Shown: positions 45,920-56,553 of the stretch, piece after piece | Layout: the number at the start of each line of letters is the position of its first letter | Numbering within the stretch: the stretch's first letter is position 1 | Origin: Sesamum alatum | Lineage: Eukaryota > Streptophyta > Magnoliopsida > Lamiales > Pedaliaceae | NCBI GenBank assembly: GCA_034509735.1 | Contig: JACGWO010000004.1 | Coordinates: 23,541,395 to 23,605,394 of the forward strand | Reading direction: 5' to 3' | Length of the DNA: 64,000 bases | The notes under the pieces: model-generated | Told to the model about the DNA's origin: nothing | Database searches by the model: none | The model's input: only the letters and a program-made list of their open reading frames with translations | Made by a program: the position numbers and the translations under genes

Positions 45920-46786
45920 ATAAATACCTTGGTTCGAGAAGAGTTTGGGGCACTCTCTCTTCCAATGCCCTTTCTCACGGCAGTTGATACATATGTCATA
46001 TGCCTTCGACTGTTGCTTGGAGACAACCTTTCCTTTCCTTTCCCTTTCCCCTCTTTGGCAATGGGAACACTCTTAGTGTTTGTAGTTGTTTTGACAGCCT
46101 TTCCCTTCCCTTTCTTCTTCTTCCAACGTCCGGCCCCTTTGCCTTTCGTATTAGAAGTCGAAGCACCTCCAAACAATACCGAAGGCGTGGACTTCTTAGT
46201 CGTTGCCTCGTATTGCACCAACATATTAATCAACTCATGAATGCACTTCTCAAGTGCGTTCATATTGTAGTTGATGATAAATTGGTCAAAGCAGGGTGGA
46301 AGTGACTGAAGGATCACATCTATGTACGTTTCAATATCGAGACCTGCCTTTAGGTCCTCGAGCTTTTCCACCAGGGTAAGCATTTTAACCCCGTGCTCTT
46401 GTATAGAGGATCCTTCTGTCATTTTAGTTCCAACGAATGCCTTGGTCGCGACATACCTATTATGCCGGTCCGGGACTGCATAGCAATCCTTAAGGCGAGC
46501 CATAATGGAAGGGAGATCGTCTAGCCTTTCATATTGCTTCTGAATCTCATTGGTCATCGAAGCAAGTATGACGCTACGGACCTTCCGGTTATCCTTATGC
46601 CAAGTCTCGAACGTCTCACGTTCTTCTGGCGTGGATCCTTCCGGCAAGGTCCTAGGGAGAAGCTCGTCCATGACGTAGCCTTGGTTATCGTAATCTAGGA
46701 CTATCCTGAGATTGCGCAACCTTTCGTTGTAATTGTTCCATTGAATTTGTTTGTCTTAAGAATGGTGGAAAGTGGGTTCTTAGACA
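45916..46786 (-). pseudogene. Copia-2a gag with two frameshifts
   Basis: The start codon by comparison with Copia-2b is at 46784-46786. A 1-bp loss near 46733 (ATTGTTCC versus ATTTGTTCC) shifts the frame before the LRNLRIVLDY block. The long frame 45916-46719 then reads the Gag body. A second 1-bp loss in the GGAAAG-type linker near 46030 moves the CCHC knuckle out of frame, giving SNSRRHMTYVSTAVRKG instead. Otherwise it is highly similar to Copia-2b. Confidence 0.86.
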
Positions 46787-46975
46787 TTTTAAATCTACAT
46801 TTAGAAAACAACGCGCTATCAGCAGAAAATAAAAGACGGTGGTTTGATAAAAAAATAATTAAATGCATGGTCTTTAGTCATTTAATCCTCCCACTATTTA
46901 CACGATAACACAGTACTCTCAAACGTGATTTTCGGGAAATTCTTTCCTAGTGGGCTTGGGATCCACAGCGATTTT
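46787..46975 (-). other. Copia-2a leader stub before Copia-2b
   Basis: The start of the leader, including TTTTCGGGAAATTCTTTCC and GGGATCCACAGCGATTTT, breaks off where the Copia-2b LTR begins. In Copia-2b the same leader continues as GCAATTTTTCCCATACCCCGC. Confidence 0.75.
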
Positions 46976-48946
46976 TGAAAGAATATGTGGATCGTCCCGG
47001 GAAATTGCGCGAATGCGGAAGCGCGATATAAAATAAAATACAAAAATTTAAAGCATGCTTTAATCAAATTAAACAACACGCTCAAGGGGTGTACCCTTGA
47101 GATTCCCGGGTGTTTGGTGTATCTCATGAGTAAACAACATGTAAATGATCATGGAGGCCATAGGGTAGAAAATTAAAGAGGACGAAAATATTAAACGAGA
47201 CCTACCCGTTGTCGTTTTCGTCTTCAACAGCTACACGCGTTGTTCCTCGTTTTGCACCGAGATCTCGTTCTTGAGACCCTCCAAATCGTGACACACGATC
47301 CACCCACGTATCTTACACGTCGTGCTAGCTACGAACAAGTGTATATTTTGGAGTGGATGAATCAACAACACGTTATGAATTAACGGTATTGATTCATCAA
47401 TGTTCTAGTGTTCGAAGAACAAAAGAACAAGGAAATATATTTCTTGTAGTGAGAGAGGGGGCGGACGAGAGGTAAGAGGGAGAGAAACGAGTGTGTGTTG
47501 GAATTTCATCATCCTTCAAAAGGTGCAAGGCTAGGGATATATATAGAGGAAGAGTTTAATCCTCTTTAAACTCCACCTCTTTAGAAGCTTAATTTGACTA
47601 GGATTTTGACCTAGTCAAAGTCCTAGTCAAAGTAGAATTTGACCTTGTCAAATTCAATCTTAGCCTTTGATCTCTCCCATTAAATCTCAACCATTAATTT
47701 AATTTAATGGAATATTTAAATCCTATTAAATATTCCAAAAGGCCAAATAAATATAATAAATAAATATTAGAATTTATTCTAGGCCCATTAAATTAATTCC
47801 CTTAATAAATCCAATTTACTAATTTAATTCCCTTTATCAAATAGAAGGAATTAATTTCTCCAAGAAAATATAGGACCCGATTAAATCCAATTTAATCATT
47901 CCTTTACTCCAATATTTAATTCCAAATTAAATACTAAGTGTGTGTGGATAGTGTGTTACTCTTTAGGTTCACCTTTCAGCTAGACTTGGTCGGATTCCTA
48001 GAATCCGTCCGTTACCATGGGTGGCCATCTAGCAACGGTCCATCACACTAGAAACTAGGTGAAATAATCGGGGATGAACATTTAGGCTCTAACAGTACAC
48101 TTGTCCTTCTGTCTTCGGTCTCATCACTTAGAGTCTAGGGCACGAAAAATGCAGGTACCCATTTTAGACCTAAGTGTCGGTCTGTCCTTACTAAACGCCG
48201 CAACCTTCCATTCTGTTCAGTTACTGTGGCCACATATTTTAGGGACAAGACACAGAGCATACATGAGACTCAACTGTCAATGCCTTTTGACAGGATACAG
48301 ATCCTTTCTTGGAAACTACTGTCACTCTGTACACCCGAGCTGCACTAGACATGGCTTATGACTACTCAAGAGTATTTTGGCAATCTCTCACCATATCTAA
48401 GATACAGACCTGATGTACAGGTAAACTCAGCAGTTCCTCAAGTCAAAGGACTTGACCTGTACCGTTGGAACCGGGAACTCACGTCATACCTTGCTGACCA
48501 TACTCAAGGTCTTCCGTAAGACGGTTCCCGCGAGTCACCTCAGTCAGCTGCTTCCTAGCATGCTGACCCACTAACACTGCTTAGACGACCTTCGTCACCC
48601 GTCGATGAAATACGAAAGCAGATGCTTATTGCAAGTCTCAAAGGGAATCCCGGTACCCATTTTTGAGATTCCTTGACTTGGAGATTTTCGGACCGATTGG
48701 GTAAGACTGATTTCATGGACCTACCTCCAAGCGTAGTCCCAGTCTCCGAAATCGATTCACAGTCCGTGGGCTTTGTTTGCGTAGTGAATAGATATGTAAT
48801 ATCAGATATAAGTGAACGTAAACAAAGTGTTGCCATATGAATCTTCACTTCTTTATTCATAAATATTTTATCAAACACCTGAAATTGTCTAGACATAGGT
48901 TACATATTCCTGCCAAAATTGGCTTACATGGTCACCTATTCTAACA
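46976..48946 (-). repeat. 3' LTR of Copia-2b
   Basis: A 1,971-bp LTR, TGAAAGAATATG to TTCTAACA, followed by polypurine tract complement ATCTCCCACTTGACC. It matches 52240-52707 closely (AAATACAAAAATTTAAAGC, TAATCAAATTAAA) and the Copia-2a LTRs less closely. Confidence 0.88.
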
Positions 48947-49160
48947 ATCTCCCACTTGACCTTTAAAGCCAATCGCCCATATGTCTAATCCCCATCTTCT
49001 CAAGATGTTGCGTATGAGCGCTCTGCGACATAGGCTTTGTCAGCGGATCTGATGTGTTGTCTGCTGAGTTGACTCGGTCCATCCGGACGTCACCTCTTCC
49101 TACCATTTCTCTAAGAAGATGGTAGCGTCTAAGAATGTGTTTGGAATGGTGATGAGATCT
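48947..49160 (-). pseudogene. Copia-2b RNase H end left by deletion
   Basis: It runs from the polypurine tract to GGTGATGAGATCT and matches Copia-1 24113-24332. At GATCT the sequence changes to ACTGCTTCTGCCGAG, the protease region (27110 in Copia-1). GATCT/GATC occurs on both sides of the parental breakpoints, so short homology may have guided the deletion. Confidence 0.85.
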
Positions 49161-50197
49161 ACTGCTTCTGCCGAGATGGCCTTGCCATTTCCAAGCTTCA
49201 GGATCATGTCCCCGCTACCCAGTTTTCTGCTTCTTTTCAACACCTGCAAGTCATTGCAAATGTGAGCTCCACAGCCGGTATCTAATACCCAAGAGGCAGA
49301 ATTAGTCACCATATTAACCTCAATCACATAAATACGTTGGTTCGAGAAGAGTTTGGGGCACTCTCTCTTCCAATGCCCTTTCTCACGGCAGTTGATACAT
49401 ATGTCATATGCCTTCGACTGTTGCTTGGAGACAACCTTTCCCTTTCCTTTGCCCTTCCCCTCTTTGGCAATGGGAACACTCTTAGTGTTCGTAGCTGCTT
49501 TGACGGCCTTTCCCTTCCCTTTCTTCTTCTTCCAATGTCCGGCACCTTTGCCTTTCGTATTGGAAGTCGAAGCACCTCCAAACAATACCGAAGGCGTGGA
49601 CTTCTTAGTCGTTGCCTCGTATTGCACCAACATATTGATCAACTCATGAATGCCCTTCTCAAGTGCGTTCATGTTGTAGTTGACGATAAATTGGTCAAAG
49701 GAGGGTGGGAGTGACTGAAGGATCACATCTATGTACGTTTCATTATCGAGACCTGCCTTTAGGTCCTCGAGCTTTTCCACCAGGGTAAGCATTTTAACCC
49801 CGTGCTCTTGTACAGAGGATCCTTCTGTCATTTTAGTTCCAAAAAACGCCTTGGTCGCGACATACCTATTATGCCGGTCCGGGACTGCATAGCAATCCTT
49901 AAGGCGAGCCATTATGGAAGGGACGTCGTTTAGCCTTTCATATTGCTTCTGAATCTCATTGGTCATCGAAGCAAGTATGACGCTACGGACCTTCCGGTTA
50001 TCCTTATGCCATGTCTCGAACGTCTCACGTTCTTCTGGCGTGGATCCTTCCGGCAAGGTCCTAGGGAGAGGCTCGTCCATGACATAGCTTTGGTTCTCGT
50101 AATCTAGGACTATCCTGAGATTACGCAACCAGTCGTTGTAATTTGTTCCATTGAATTTGTTTGTCTCAAGAATGGTTGAAAGTGGGTTCTTAGACAT
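49100..50197 (-). CDS. Copia-2b Gag-protease, open reading frame
   Basis: A 365-codon frame, the only uninterrupted gag in the window. The ATG (50195-50197) starts MSKNPLSTIL. Residues 14-200 form the Copia Gag body (FNGTNYNDWL, ETWHKDNRKV, QKQYERLNDVPSIMARLKDC, LPPSFDQFIVNYNM), followed by a Gly/Lys-rich linker (215-256). A CCHC zinc knuckle follows (C267, C270, H275, C280) for RNA binding, then the start of the aspartic protease with D306-T307-G308. After residue 346 the deletion fuses 19 unrelated residues read from the antisense-side RNase H segment, so the protease is truncated and probably inactive. Gag itself could still assemble particles if transcribed. The 5' LTR supplying the promoter is truncated, but its remaining part is the R/U5-proximal end. 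Confidence 0.8.
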   Translation of the reverse strand: MSKNPLSTILETNKFNGTNYNDWLRNLRIVLDYENQSYVMDEPLPRTLPEGSTPEERETFETWHKDNRKVRSVILASMTNEIQKQYERLNDVPSIMARLKDCYAVPDRHNRYVATKAFFGTKMTEGSSVQEHGVKMLTLVEKLEDLKAGLDNETYIDVILQSLPPSFDQFIVNYNMNALEKGIHELINMLVQYEATTKKSTPSVLFGGASTSNTKGKGAGHWKKKKGKGKAVKAATNTKSVPIAKEGKGKGKGKVVSKQQSKAYDICINCREKGHWKRECPKLFSNQRIYVIEVNMVTNSASWVLDTGCGAHICNDLQVLKRSRKLGSGDMILKLGNGKAISAEAVDLITIPNTFLDATIFLEKW

Positions 50198-52227
50198 TTT
50201 TTAAATCTACATTTAGAAAACAGCGCGCGATCAGCAGAAAATAAAAGACGGTGGTTGGATAAAAAAAAATGATTAAATGCATGGACTTTAGTCATTTAAT
50301 CCTCCCACTATTTATACGAAAGCACAGTACTCTCAAACGTGATTTTCGGGAAATTCTTTCCTAGTGGCTTGGGATCTACAGCAATTTTTCCCATACCCCG
50401 CTTTTACGATTCGCGTTGAAAAGATCCTGTGGGAGGTATTCCATACCATTCTCGTTCCACGAGATTCCCAAGATTATTGCCTCACCCTTTCACATGATCC
50501 CGAGGACTCCAAGCGAATTATGCTATTTGGGCATTAGACCCAACCTAATCGACCGAGCCACAGACCCACTGGTACCCCCACGACTCGTGAGACAGGTACA
50601 GCAGCCTATTTTACGTTCATGACAAAGTGCAGCTTCTTTTAAGTACAATAACGTGCCACGACTCGTGAGACCACGCTATTGACCTAAAACAGCTTCCTCA
50701 CTAAACCATGGATTGGAAGGCATGGACAAACTCCTAGAGTTCATGTCCATTTTTGTCCAGGGTCTAATGTTTCAACATTGGTCCAACCAATGTGAGAGTA
50801 GTGAATGACTGAGATCTCAAAATAAATAAACATTCACACATCCATCCATAATGCGTAAATTAAACCATCCATAGAAGTTATATGATATATAAAAACCCAT
50901 TCATCCATCATAATAACCACATGCAAAATTAAAGCCTAGCACGCCCCTGTTGGATGATCACGAGCCCGAATCCTATGCAATCCACTGAGCCCGCAGTGGA
51001 TCTATGGTCAATCTAGGGTTGGTCCTACACTATTACATTAATAGTAACCCAATCATCATGCTGATGGGCCTTGGTCTCTTTTCTCTTTCTTCACTTCATG
51101 GAAAACTCCAAGGGACCTCCCGTCTGGACTCTCCATGTGGTCTTTCCTTCTTCTCCATCGATTACAAAAAGGAAACCTCACTCCTAGTCTACTCTCATTA
51201 CATATAAAAAATAGAAAGAAACCCGAGCGAAAACCCGGGGGGAGTACATAAGGAGGGAGGTAGAATGCCTTATTATTCCAAGGCAACTAGAAAGAGAGAA
51301 GGAGAAAGCAGTAAAAGAGGCACACAGACCCAACAGATTTTAAACCATACATTCGGTCTAGGGCTCGTGATCATCCATTTCCATCCAACACACATAATCA
51401 CATGATCTAATCACATAATTACAATATACCAACAATTCATGATTTCCAATCATAATTATACAAAATAAGAAATAAATGAATATGTGCGTAACGTGTGAAA
51501 AAAAATAAAACATAAATATTGGTAATAATATTTTCTCGTTTTAAGAAAACCTTTCCTCATTATTTTAAGTAAAATAACCCCGAGATTCCAAATCCAATGT
51601 ATTTTACTCCTAAAATAATGTTTTTAGAAAATTAGGCATAATTGAACCCCAAAAATGATTTTTCAGAATTAATTCAAAATTAAAACTGAAAATAATTAAA
51701 AAAATAAAAGAAAACACTACTAGGGTTTAAAAACCCTAGAAGCAGCACCAGCCTCCGCCGCCGCCGCCGGCAGCGGCCTGCCGGCACGCGCAGGCGCTGC
51801 CTGGCCGGGCGCGCGCGCACGCAGGCAGGGGTTCCGGCAGACGAGCGGCGCTGCCCGGTGTCCATCCGCGCGCGGACTCTCAGGCGCGCAGCCACCCTGG
51901 CAGCGGGCTGCCCCTGCGCGACCGGCTGGACGGGCGCGTGCAGGCTTCCCTTGCCTGCGCACGTCTGCCCTGTCGGCAGCGCGCGGCTGCGCGCGGCCAG
52001 CCCTCCCGGCTGGCCGGCTGCGGCGTTTCCCATTTTTCGTTCAATTATTCCACCCCGTTTCCCAAGAAAAATAGAAAAAATACCAATATTCAGAAATTCA
52101 CACGAATCAAAAGTCATAAAACGACATGCTTTAAAATCAAGAAAATCAAGATTTAATTAAAAACATGCCAATATCACGTTTCATGCTTAAAACGCACATA
52201 AACCCTAGGCCTATACATCAAACCGGG
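50198..52227 (-). other. Copia-2b leader
   Basis: About 2 kb between gag and primer binding site with the same order as in Copia-1: CCACGACTCGTGAGAC repeats (50579 and 50657), AT-rich middle, then a GC-rich island (51744-52031). Long frames in the island are not called. Confidence 0.75.
51744..52031. other. GC-rich leader island of Copia-2b
   Basis: CGCG and GCCGGC-rich DNA, shorter than the Copia-1 island. It includes GGCTGGCCGGCTGCGGCG, which can fold on itself. The same end piece is kept in Copia-2a at 52805-52835. Confidence 0.72.
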
Positions 52228-52238
52228 CTCTGATACCA
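52228..52238 (-). other. Primer binding site of Copia-2b
   Basis: Plus-strand CTCTGATACCA reads TGGTATCAGAG on the element strand, complementary to initiator tRNA-Met, one base from the LTR. Confidence 0.85.
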
Positions 52239-52239
52239 C

Positions 52240-52707
52240 TGAAAGAATATGTGGATCGTCCCGAGAAATTACGCGAATGCAGAAGCGCGATATAAAATAA
52301 AATACAAAAATTTAAAGCATGCTTTAATCAAATTAAAGAACACGCTCAAGGGGTGTACCCTTGAGATTCCCGGGTGTTCGGTGTATCTCATGAGTAAACA
52401 ACATGTAAATGATCATGGAGGCCATAGGGTAGAAAATTAAAGAGGACGAAAATATTAAACGAGACCTACCCGTTGTCGTTTTCGTCTTCAACAGCCACAC
52501 GCGTTGTTCCCCGTTTTGAACCGAGATCTCGTTCTTGAGACCCTCCAAATCGTGACACACGATCCACCCACGTATCTTGCACGTCATGCTAGCAACGAAC
52601 AAGTGTATATTTTGGAGTGGATGAATCAACAACACGTTATGAATTAACGGTATTGATTCATCTAAGTTCTAATGTTCCAAAAACAAGAGAACTAGAAAAG
52701 AATCTCT
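52240..52707 (-). repeat. 5' LTR of Copia-2b, truncated
   Basis: It starts TGAAAGAATATGTGG and follows the Copia-2b LTR through AACAACACGTTATGAATTAACGG. Soon after GAACTAGAAAAGAATCTCTTG the sequence changes to GC-rich leader. The upstream U3 part with the TATA box is therefore missing. Confidence 0.85.
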
Positions 52708-53036
52708 TGCCCTGCGCGCGCGCCTGCGCAACCGGCTGGACGGGCGCGCGCTGGCTTCCCTTGCCTGCGCGCGTCTACCCTGCCGGCAGCGTGCGGCTAC
52801 GCGCGGCCAGCCCTCCCGGCTGGCCGGCTGCGGCGTTTCCCATTTTCCGTTCAATTATTCCACCCCGTTTCCCAAGAAAAACAGAAAAATACCAATATTC
52901 AGAAATTCACACAAATCAAAAGTCATAAAACGACATGCTTTAAAATCAAGAAAATCAAGATTTAATTAAAAACATGCCAATATCACGTTTCATGCTTAAA
53001 ATGCACATAAACCCTAGGCCTATACACCGAACCGGG
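52708..53036 (-). other. Remaining leader of Copia-2a
   Basis: It holds the right end of a GC-rich island (to 52842), then AT-rich sequence with TTTCCCAAGAAAAA and AAACGACATGCTTT, the same as 52060-52227 in Copia-2b and 30180-30350 in Copia-1. Confidence 0.8.
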
Positions 53037-53047
53037 CTCTGATACCA
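53037..53047 (-). other. Primer binding site of Copia-2a
   Basis: Plus-strand CTCTGATACCA, identical to the Copia-2b site, one base before the LTR start at 53049. Confidence 0.85.
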
Positions 53048-53048
53048 C

Positions 53049-55036
53049 TGAAAGCAATCGTGGATCGTCCCGGGAAATTACGCGAATGCGGAACCGCGGT
53101 ATAAAATAAAATACGAAAATTTAAAGCATGCTTTAATAAATAAAGAACACGCTTAAGGGGTGCACCCTTGAGATTCCCGGGTGTTCGGTGTATCTCATTA
53201 TATAAACAACATGCAATAGTCATGGAGGCCATAGGGAGAAAAAATAAACGGCACGAATAATTAAAACGAGACCTACCCGTTGTCGTTTTCGTCTTCAACG
53301 GCTACACGCGTTGTTCCCCGTTTTGCACCAAGATCTCGTTCTTGAGACCCTCCAAATCGTGACACACGATCCACTCACTTATCTTGCACGTCATGCTAGC
53401 AACGAACAAGTATGCTTTTTGGAGTGGATGAATCAACAACACGTTATGAATTAACGGTATTGATTCATCAATGTTCTAGTGTTCCAAGAACAAAAGAACA
53501 AGAAAATATAATTCTTGCAGAGAGAGAGGGGGCGGACGAGAGGTAAGAGGGAGAGAGACGAGTGTGTGTTGTGTGTGTGTTGGAATTTCATCATCCTTCA
53601 AAAGGTGCAAGGCTAGGGATATATATAGAGGAAGAGTTTAATCCGCTTTAAACTCCACCTCTTTAGAAGCTTAATTTGACTAGGATTTTGACCTAGTCAA
53701 AGATCCTAGTCAAAGTAGAATTTGACCTTGTCAAATTCAATCCTAGCCTTTGATCTCTCCCATTAAATCTCGACCATTAATTTAATTTAATGGAATATTT
53801 AAATCCTATTAAATATTCCAAAAGGCCAAATAAATATAATAAATAAATATTAATATTTATTCTAGGCCCATTAAATTAATTCCCTTAATAAATCCAATTT
53901 ATTAATTTAATTCCCTTTATCAAATAGAAGGAATTAATTTCTCCAAGAAAATATAGGACCCGATTAAATCCAATTTAATCATTCCTTTACTCCAATATTT
54001 AATTCCAAATTAAATACTAAGTGTGTGTGGATAGTGTGTGACTCTTTAGGTTCACCTTTCAGCTAGACTTGGTCAGATTTTTAGAATCCGTCCGTTACCA
54101 TGGGTGGCCATCTAGCAACGGTCCATGGCACTAGAGACTAGGTGAAATAAACGGGGATGAAAATTTAGGCTCTAACAGTACACTTGTCCTTCTGTCTTCG
54201 GTCTCATCACTTAGAGTCTAGGGCACGGAAAGATGCAGGTACCCATTTTGGACCTAAGTGTCGGTCTGTCCTTACTAAACGCCGCAAGGGAAACCTTCCC
54301 TTTTGTTCAGTTACTGTGGCCATAGATTTTAGGGACAAGACATGGAGCATTCATGAGACTCAATTGTCAATGCCTTTTGACAGGAGACAGATCCTTTCTT
54401 GGAAACTACTGTCACTCTGTACACCCGAGCTGCACTAGACATGGCTTATGACTACTCAAGATTATTTTGGCAATCTCTCACCATATCTAAGATACAAACC
54501 TGATGTACAGGTAAACTCAGCGGTTCCTCAAGTCAAAGGACTTGACCTGTACCGTTTGAACCGGAAATACACGTCATACCTTGCTGACCATACTCAAGGT
54601 CCTCCGTAAGACAGTTCCCGCGAGTCACCTCAGTCAGCTGCTTCCTAGCATGCTGACCCACTAACACTTCTTAGACGACCTTCGTCACCCGTCGATGAAA
54701 TACGAGAGCAGATGCTTAGTGCAAATCTCAAAGGGAATCCCGGTACCCATTTTCGATATTCCTTGACTTGGAGATTTCCGAACTGATTTGGTAAGATTGA
54801 TTTCATGGACCTACCTCCAAGCGTAATCCCAGTCCCCGAAATCGATTCTCAATCCATGGGCTTTGTTTGCATAGTGAACAGATATGTAATAGCAGATATA
54901 AGTGAACGTAAACAAAGTGTTGCCATATGAATTTTCACTTCTTTATTCATAAATGTTTTATCAAACACCTGAAATTGTCTAGACATAGGTTACATATTCC
55001 TGCCAAAATTGACTTACATGGTCACCTATTCTAACA
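53049..55036 (-). repeat. 5' LTR of Copia-2a
   Basis: A 1,988-bp LTR, TGAAAGCAATCGTGG to TTCTAACA, then TSD TTTCC. It carries the TATATATATCCC-type minus-strand TATA motif near 53617-53628 and a short interrupted GT tract near 53563. Confidence 0.9.
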
Positions 55037-55227
55037 TTTCCATGGTAAATTTTGCATAAATTTTTGGTTGACCATGGTTTATAATAATTATTTACAATTA
55101 TAATTTATAATCAATAATAAACTATTTTCTAGTGCACCTACAATGCGACAATATCAACAATCTTTTTGATAAGTTTTTTTAGTAGAATTGGTGTGGAGAA
55201 AGAAGGGTCTTATATACTATAGAGTTT
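55037..55227. other. Host or CACTA-end DNA after Copia-2a
   Basis: AT-rich sequence that continues 38612 if Copia-2a is removed. It includes TTGGTTGACCATGG and a possible CACTA right end CTATTTTCTAGTG (to 55134). It contains the left MITE duplication ATAGAGTTT at 55219-55227. No gene. Confidence 0.45.
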
Positions 55228-55679
55228 AATTAAATAAATTTTTTGTTCGATAATTGAAGTTATTTGGCTTTTTTGTCCATTAATTTTTTACGGTTGCATT
55301 TTGATCCTATATCTTTTTAATTTTCATGATTTCAGTCCTTTTGTTCATCGGAGTTCACCTCCACCAACGAGATGGGTGAACTCGGACGAAAAAATGACTA
55401 AAATTGTGAAAATTAAAAAGATGGAGGACCAAATTACTACCTTAAAAGTTAAAGGACAAAAATACTGAAATAAATGGGTCAATAGGAACAAAAACCCCAA
55501 TTTTAAAATATCACGTGAGAGGCACTTGCATTTTTCTGACGAAAACGATGAACTCCGGCAAAAAAATGACTAAAGTTATGAAAATTAAAAAATATAGGAC
55601 CAAAATACTACCCTAAAAAGTTAAAGAATGAAAATATCAAATAACCTAAATTATAGGATCAAAAATGCATTTAAGCGCG
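55228..55679. mobile_element. MULE-type MITE with 9-bp duplication
   Basis: A 452-bp element with diverged inverted ends (TTAAATAAATTTTTTG and TTAAATGCATTTTTG) and repeated inverted phrases such as GTGAAAATTAAAAA and GGACCAAAATACTACC. The flanks have a perfect 9-bp repeat, ATAGAGTTT (55219-55227 and 55680-55688). It is non-coding. Confidence 0.75.
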
Positions 55680-55903
55680 ATAGAGTTTGTGAAAATGTCC
55701 AAATGTGCTATAGAACATATTTGATTCCTATAAGTTTCTATTATGTTTTATATTGAAATTTATATAAATTATAGCACCCCAATTTGGACAAAAATATTCT
55801 TGCTTATCTATTCTTGTGTTATCAATATTGCCTTCAATTTTTAAATTATATAAAATTATTTTAATTCTTACTATTTATTATAATTTCTTCTTGTGCAATA
55901 TAG

Positions 55904-56438
55904 GATAAGTTTGTTAAGATGGTGATGCATCAAGCAAATGCTGCTTTGAATTCTAATTTAGGTAAGGGCAATATAATATTGATCGTTTGAATTTAATTCT
56001 AGAAAATTTGTATAATATTAATGACTAATTTTTGCTATTTAAATTTATATATGATACTTTATCCAAAATTTGGTTTTTTATATTTAAAATATGCAGATAT
56101 ATCAAGACAGAGAAAATTAGATACCATGAAACGAAAATATGCTAACCTATCTACAACAGAGAAGCAAGAATACATTGAACAAGTCAAGGAGCGTAGGAAA
56201 GCTAAGAATAACATGAAGCCAATAGCTGAAAGAAACACCAATCGATACCAAAACTTGAACGAAGAAGAAAAACATAACTATATTCAATGTGTTAGTGAAG
56301 CTCGTAAGCGAAGGAAGATTGCTTCATCCTCCTCAAGTGATGTCTTAAATACAAAGGAGTCAATTTCTTCAGATTATAACAAGCAAAATTTGGTTACTTG
56401 GATCCTCAGGGCTCAGATGTGTCCACAAGAATCAAACG
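55904..56438 (+). pseudogene. Helitron exons 1-2, N-terminal basic region
   Basis: Exon 1 is proposed at 55904-55961, with ATG at 55919 and donor GTAAGG. It is followed by an intron ending TATGCAG and exon 2 at 56097-56438. The splice keeps frame (NSNL, D, ISRQRKL). Exon 2 encodes a Lys/Arg-rich helical region with two related halves (KRKYANLSTTEKQEYIEQVKERR and NRYQNLNEEEKHNYIQCVSEARKRR), as is common at the N terminus of plant Helitron proteins. The donor after ESN is GTGAGC at 56439. Confidence 0.68.
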
Positions 56439-56553
56439 GTGAGCACATTAATCTTTTCTTGAAGAACAAAAGATCAATTGAAAGTATAATTTTAATTAAT
56501 CTTTTTGATGGACTAATTAAGTTCTAATTCATATATTCCTATTTTATTTGCAG

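Larger units (their letters stand above)
46976..52707 (-). mobile_element. Copia-2b: inner Copia element, pol deleted, right LTR truncated
   Basis: A minus-strand element nested in the leader of Copia-2a. Its LTRs begin TGAAAGAATATGTGG at 46976 and 52240. The internal region jumps from the RNase H end straight into protease at about 49160, losing about 3 kb (integrase, reverse transcriptase, most of RNase H). Gag-protease is open. The right LTR ends after about 468 bp and fuses to the GC-rich leader of Copia-2a. No target duplication can be recovered because of that deletion. Confidence 0.82.
38613..55036 (-). mobile_element. Copia-2a: outer Copia element with nested insertions
   Basis: Matching 5-bp flanks TTTCC (38608-38612 and 55037-55041) bound a 16.4-kb block. 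The two end LTRs (38613-40537 and 53049-55036) are the closest pair: both have AATCGTGGATCGTCCCGGG near the start, while the two LTRs inside have AGAATATGTGGATCG. The outer element is on the minus strand. It contains RNase H end, solo LTR-C insertion (40821-43047), rest of pol, gag, Copia-2b (46976 to about 52707), a stub of its GC-rich leader, primer binding site and 5' LTR. Part of its leader was lost with the right end of Copia-2b. Confidence 0.88.
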
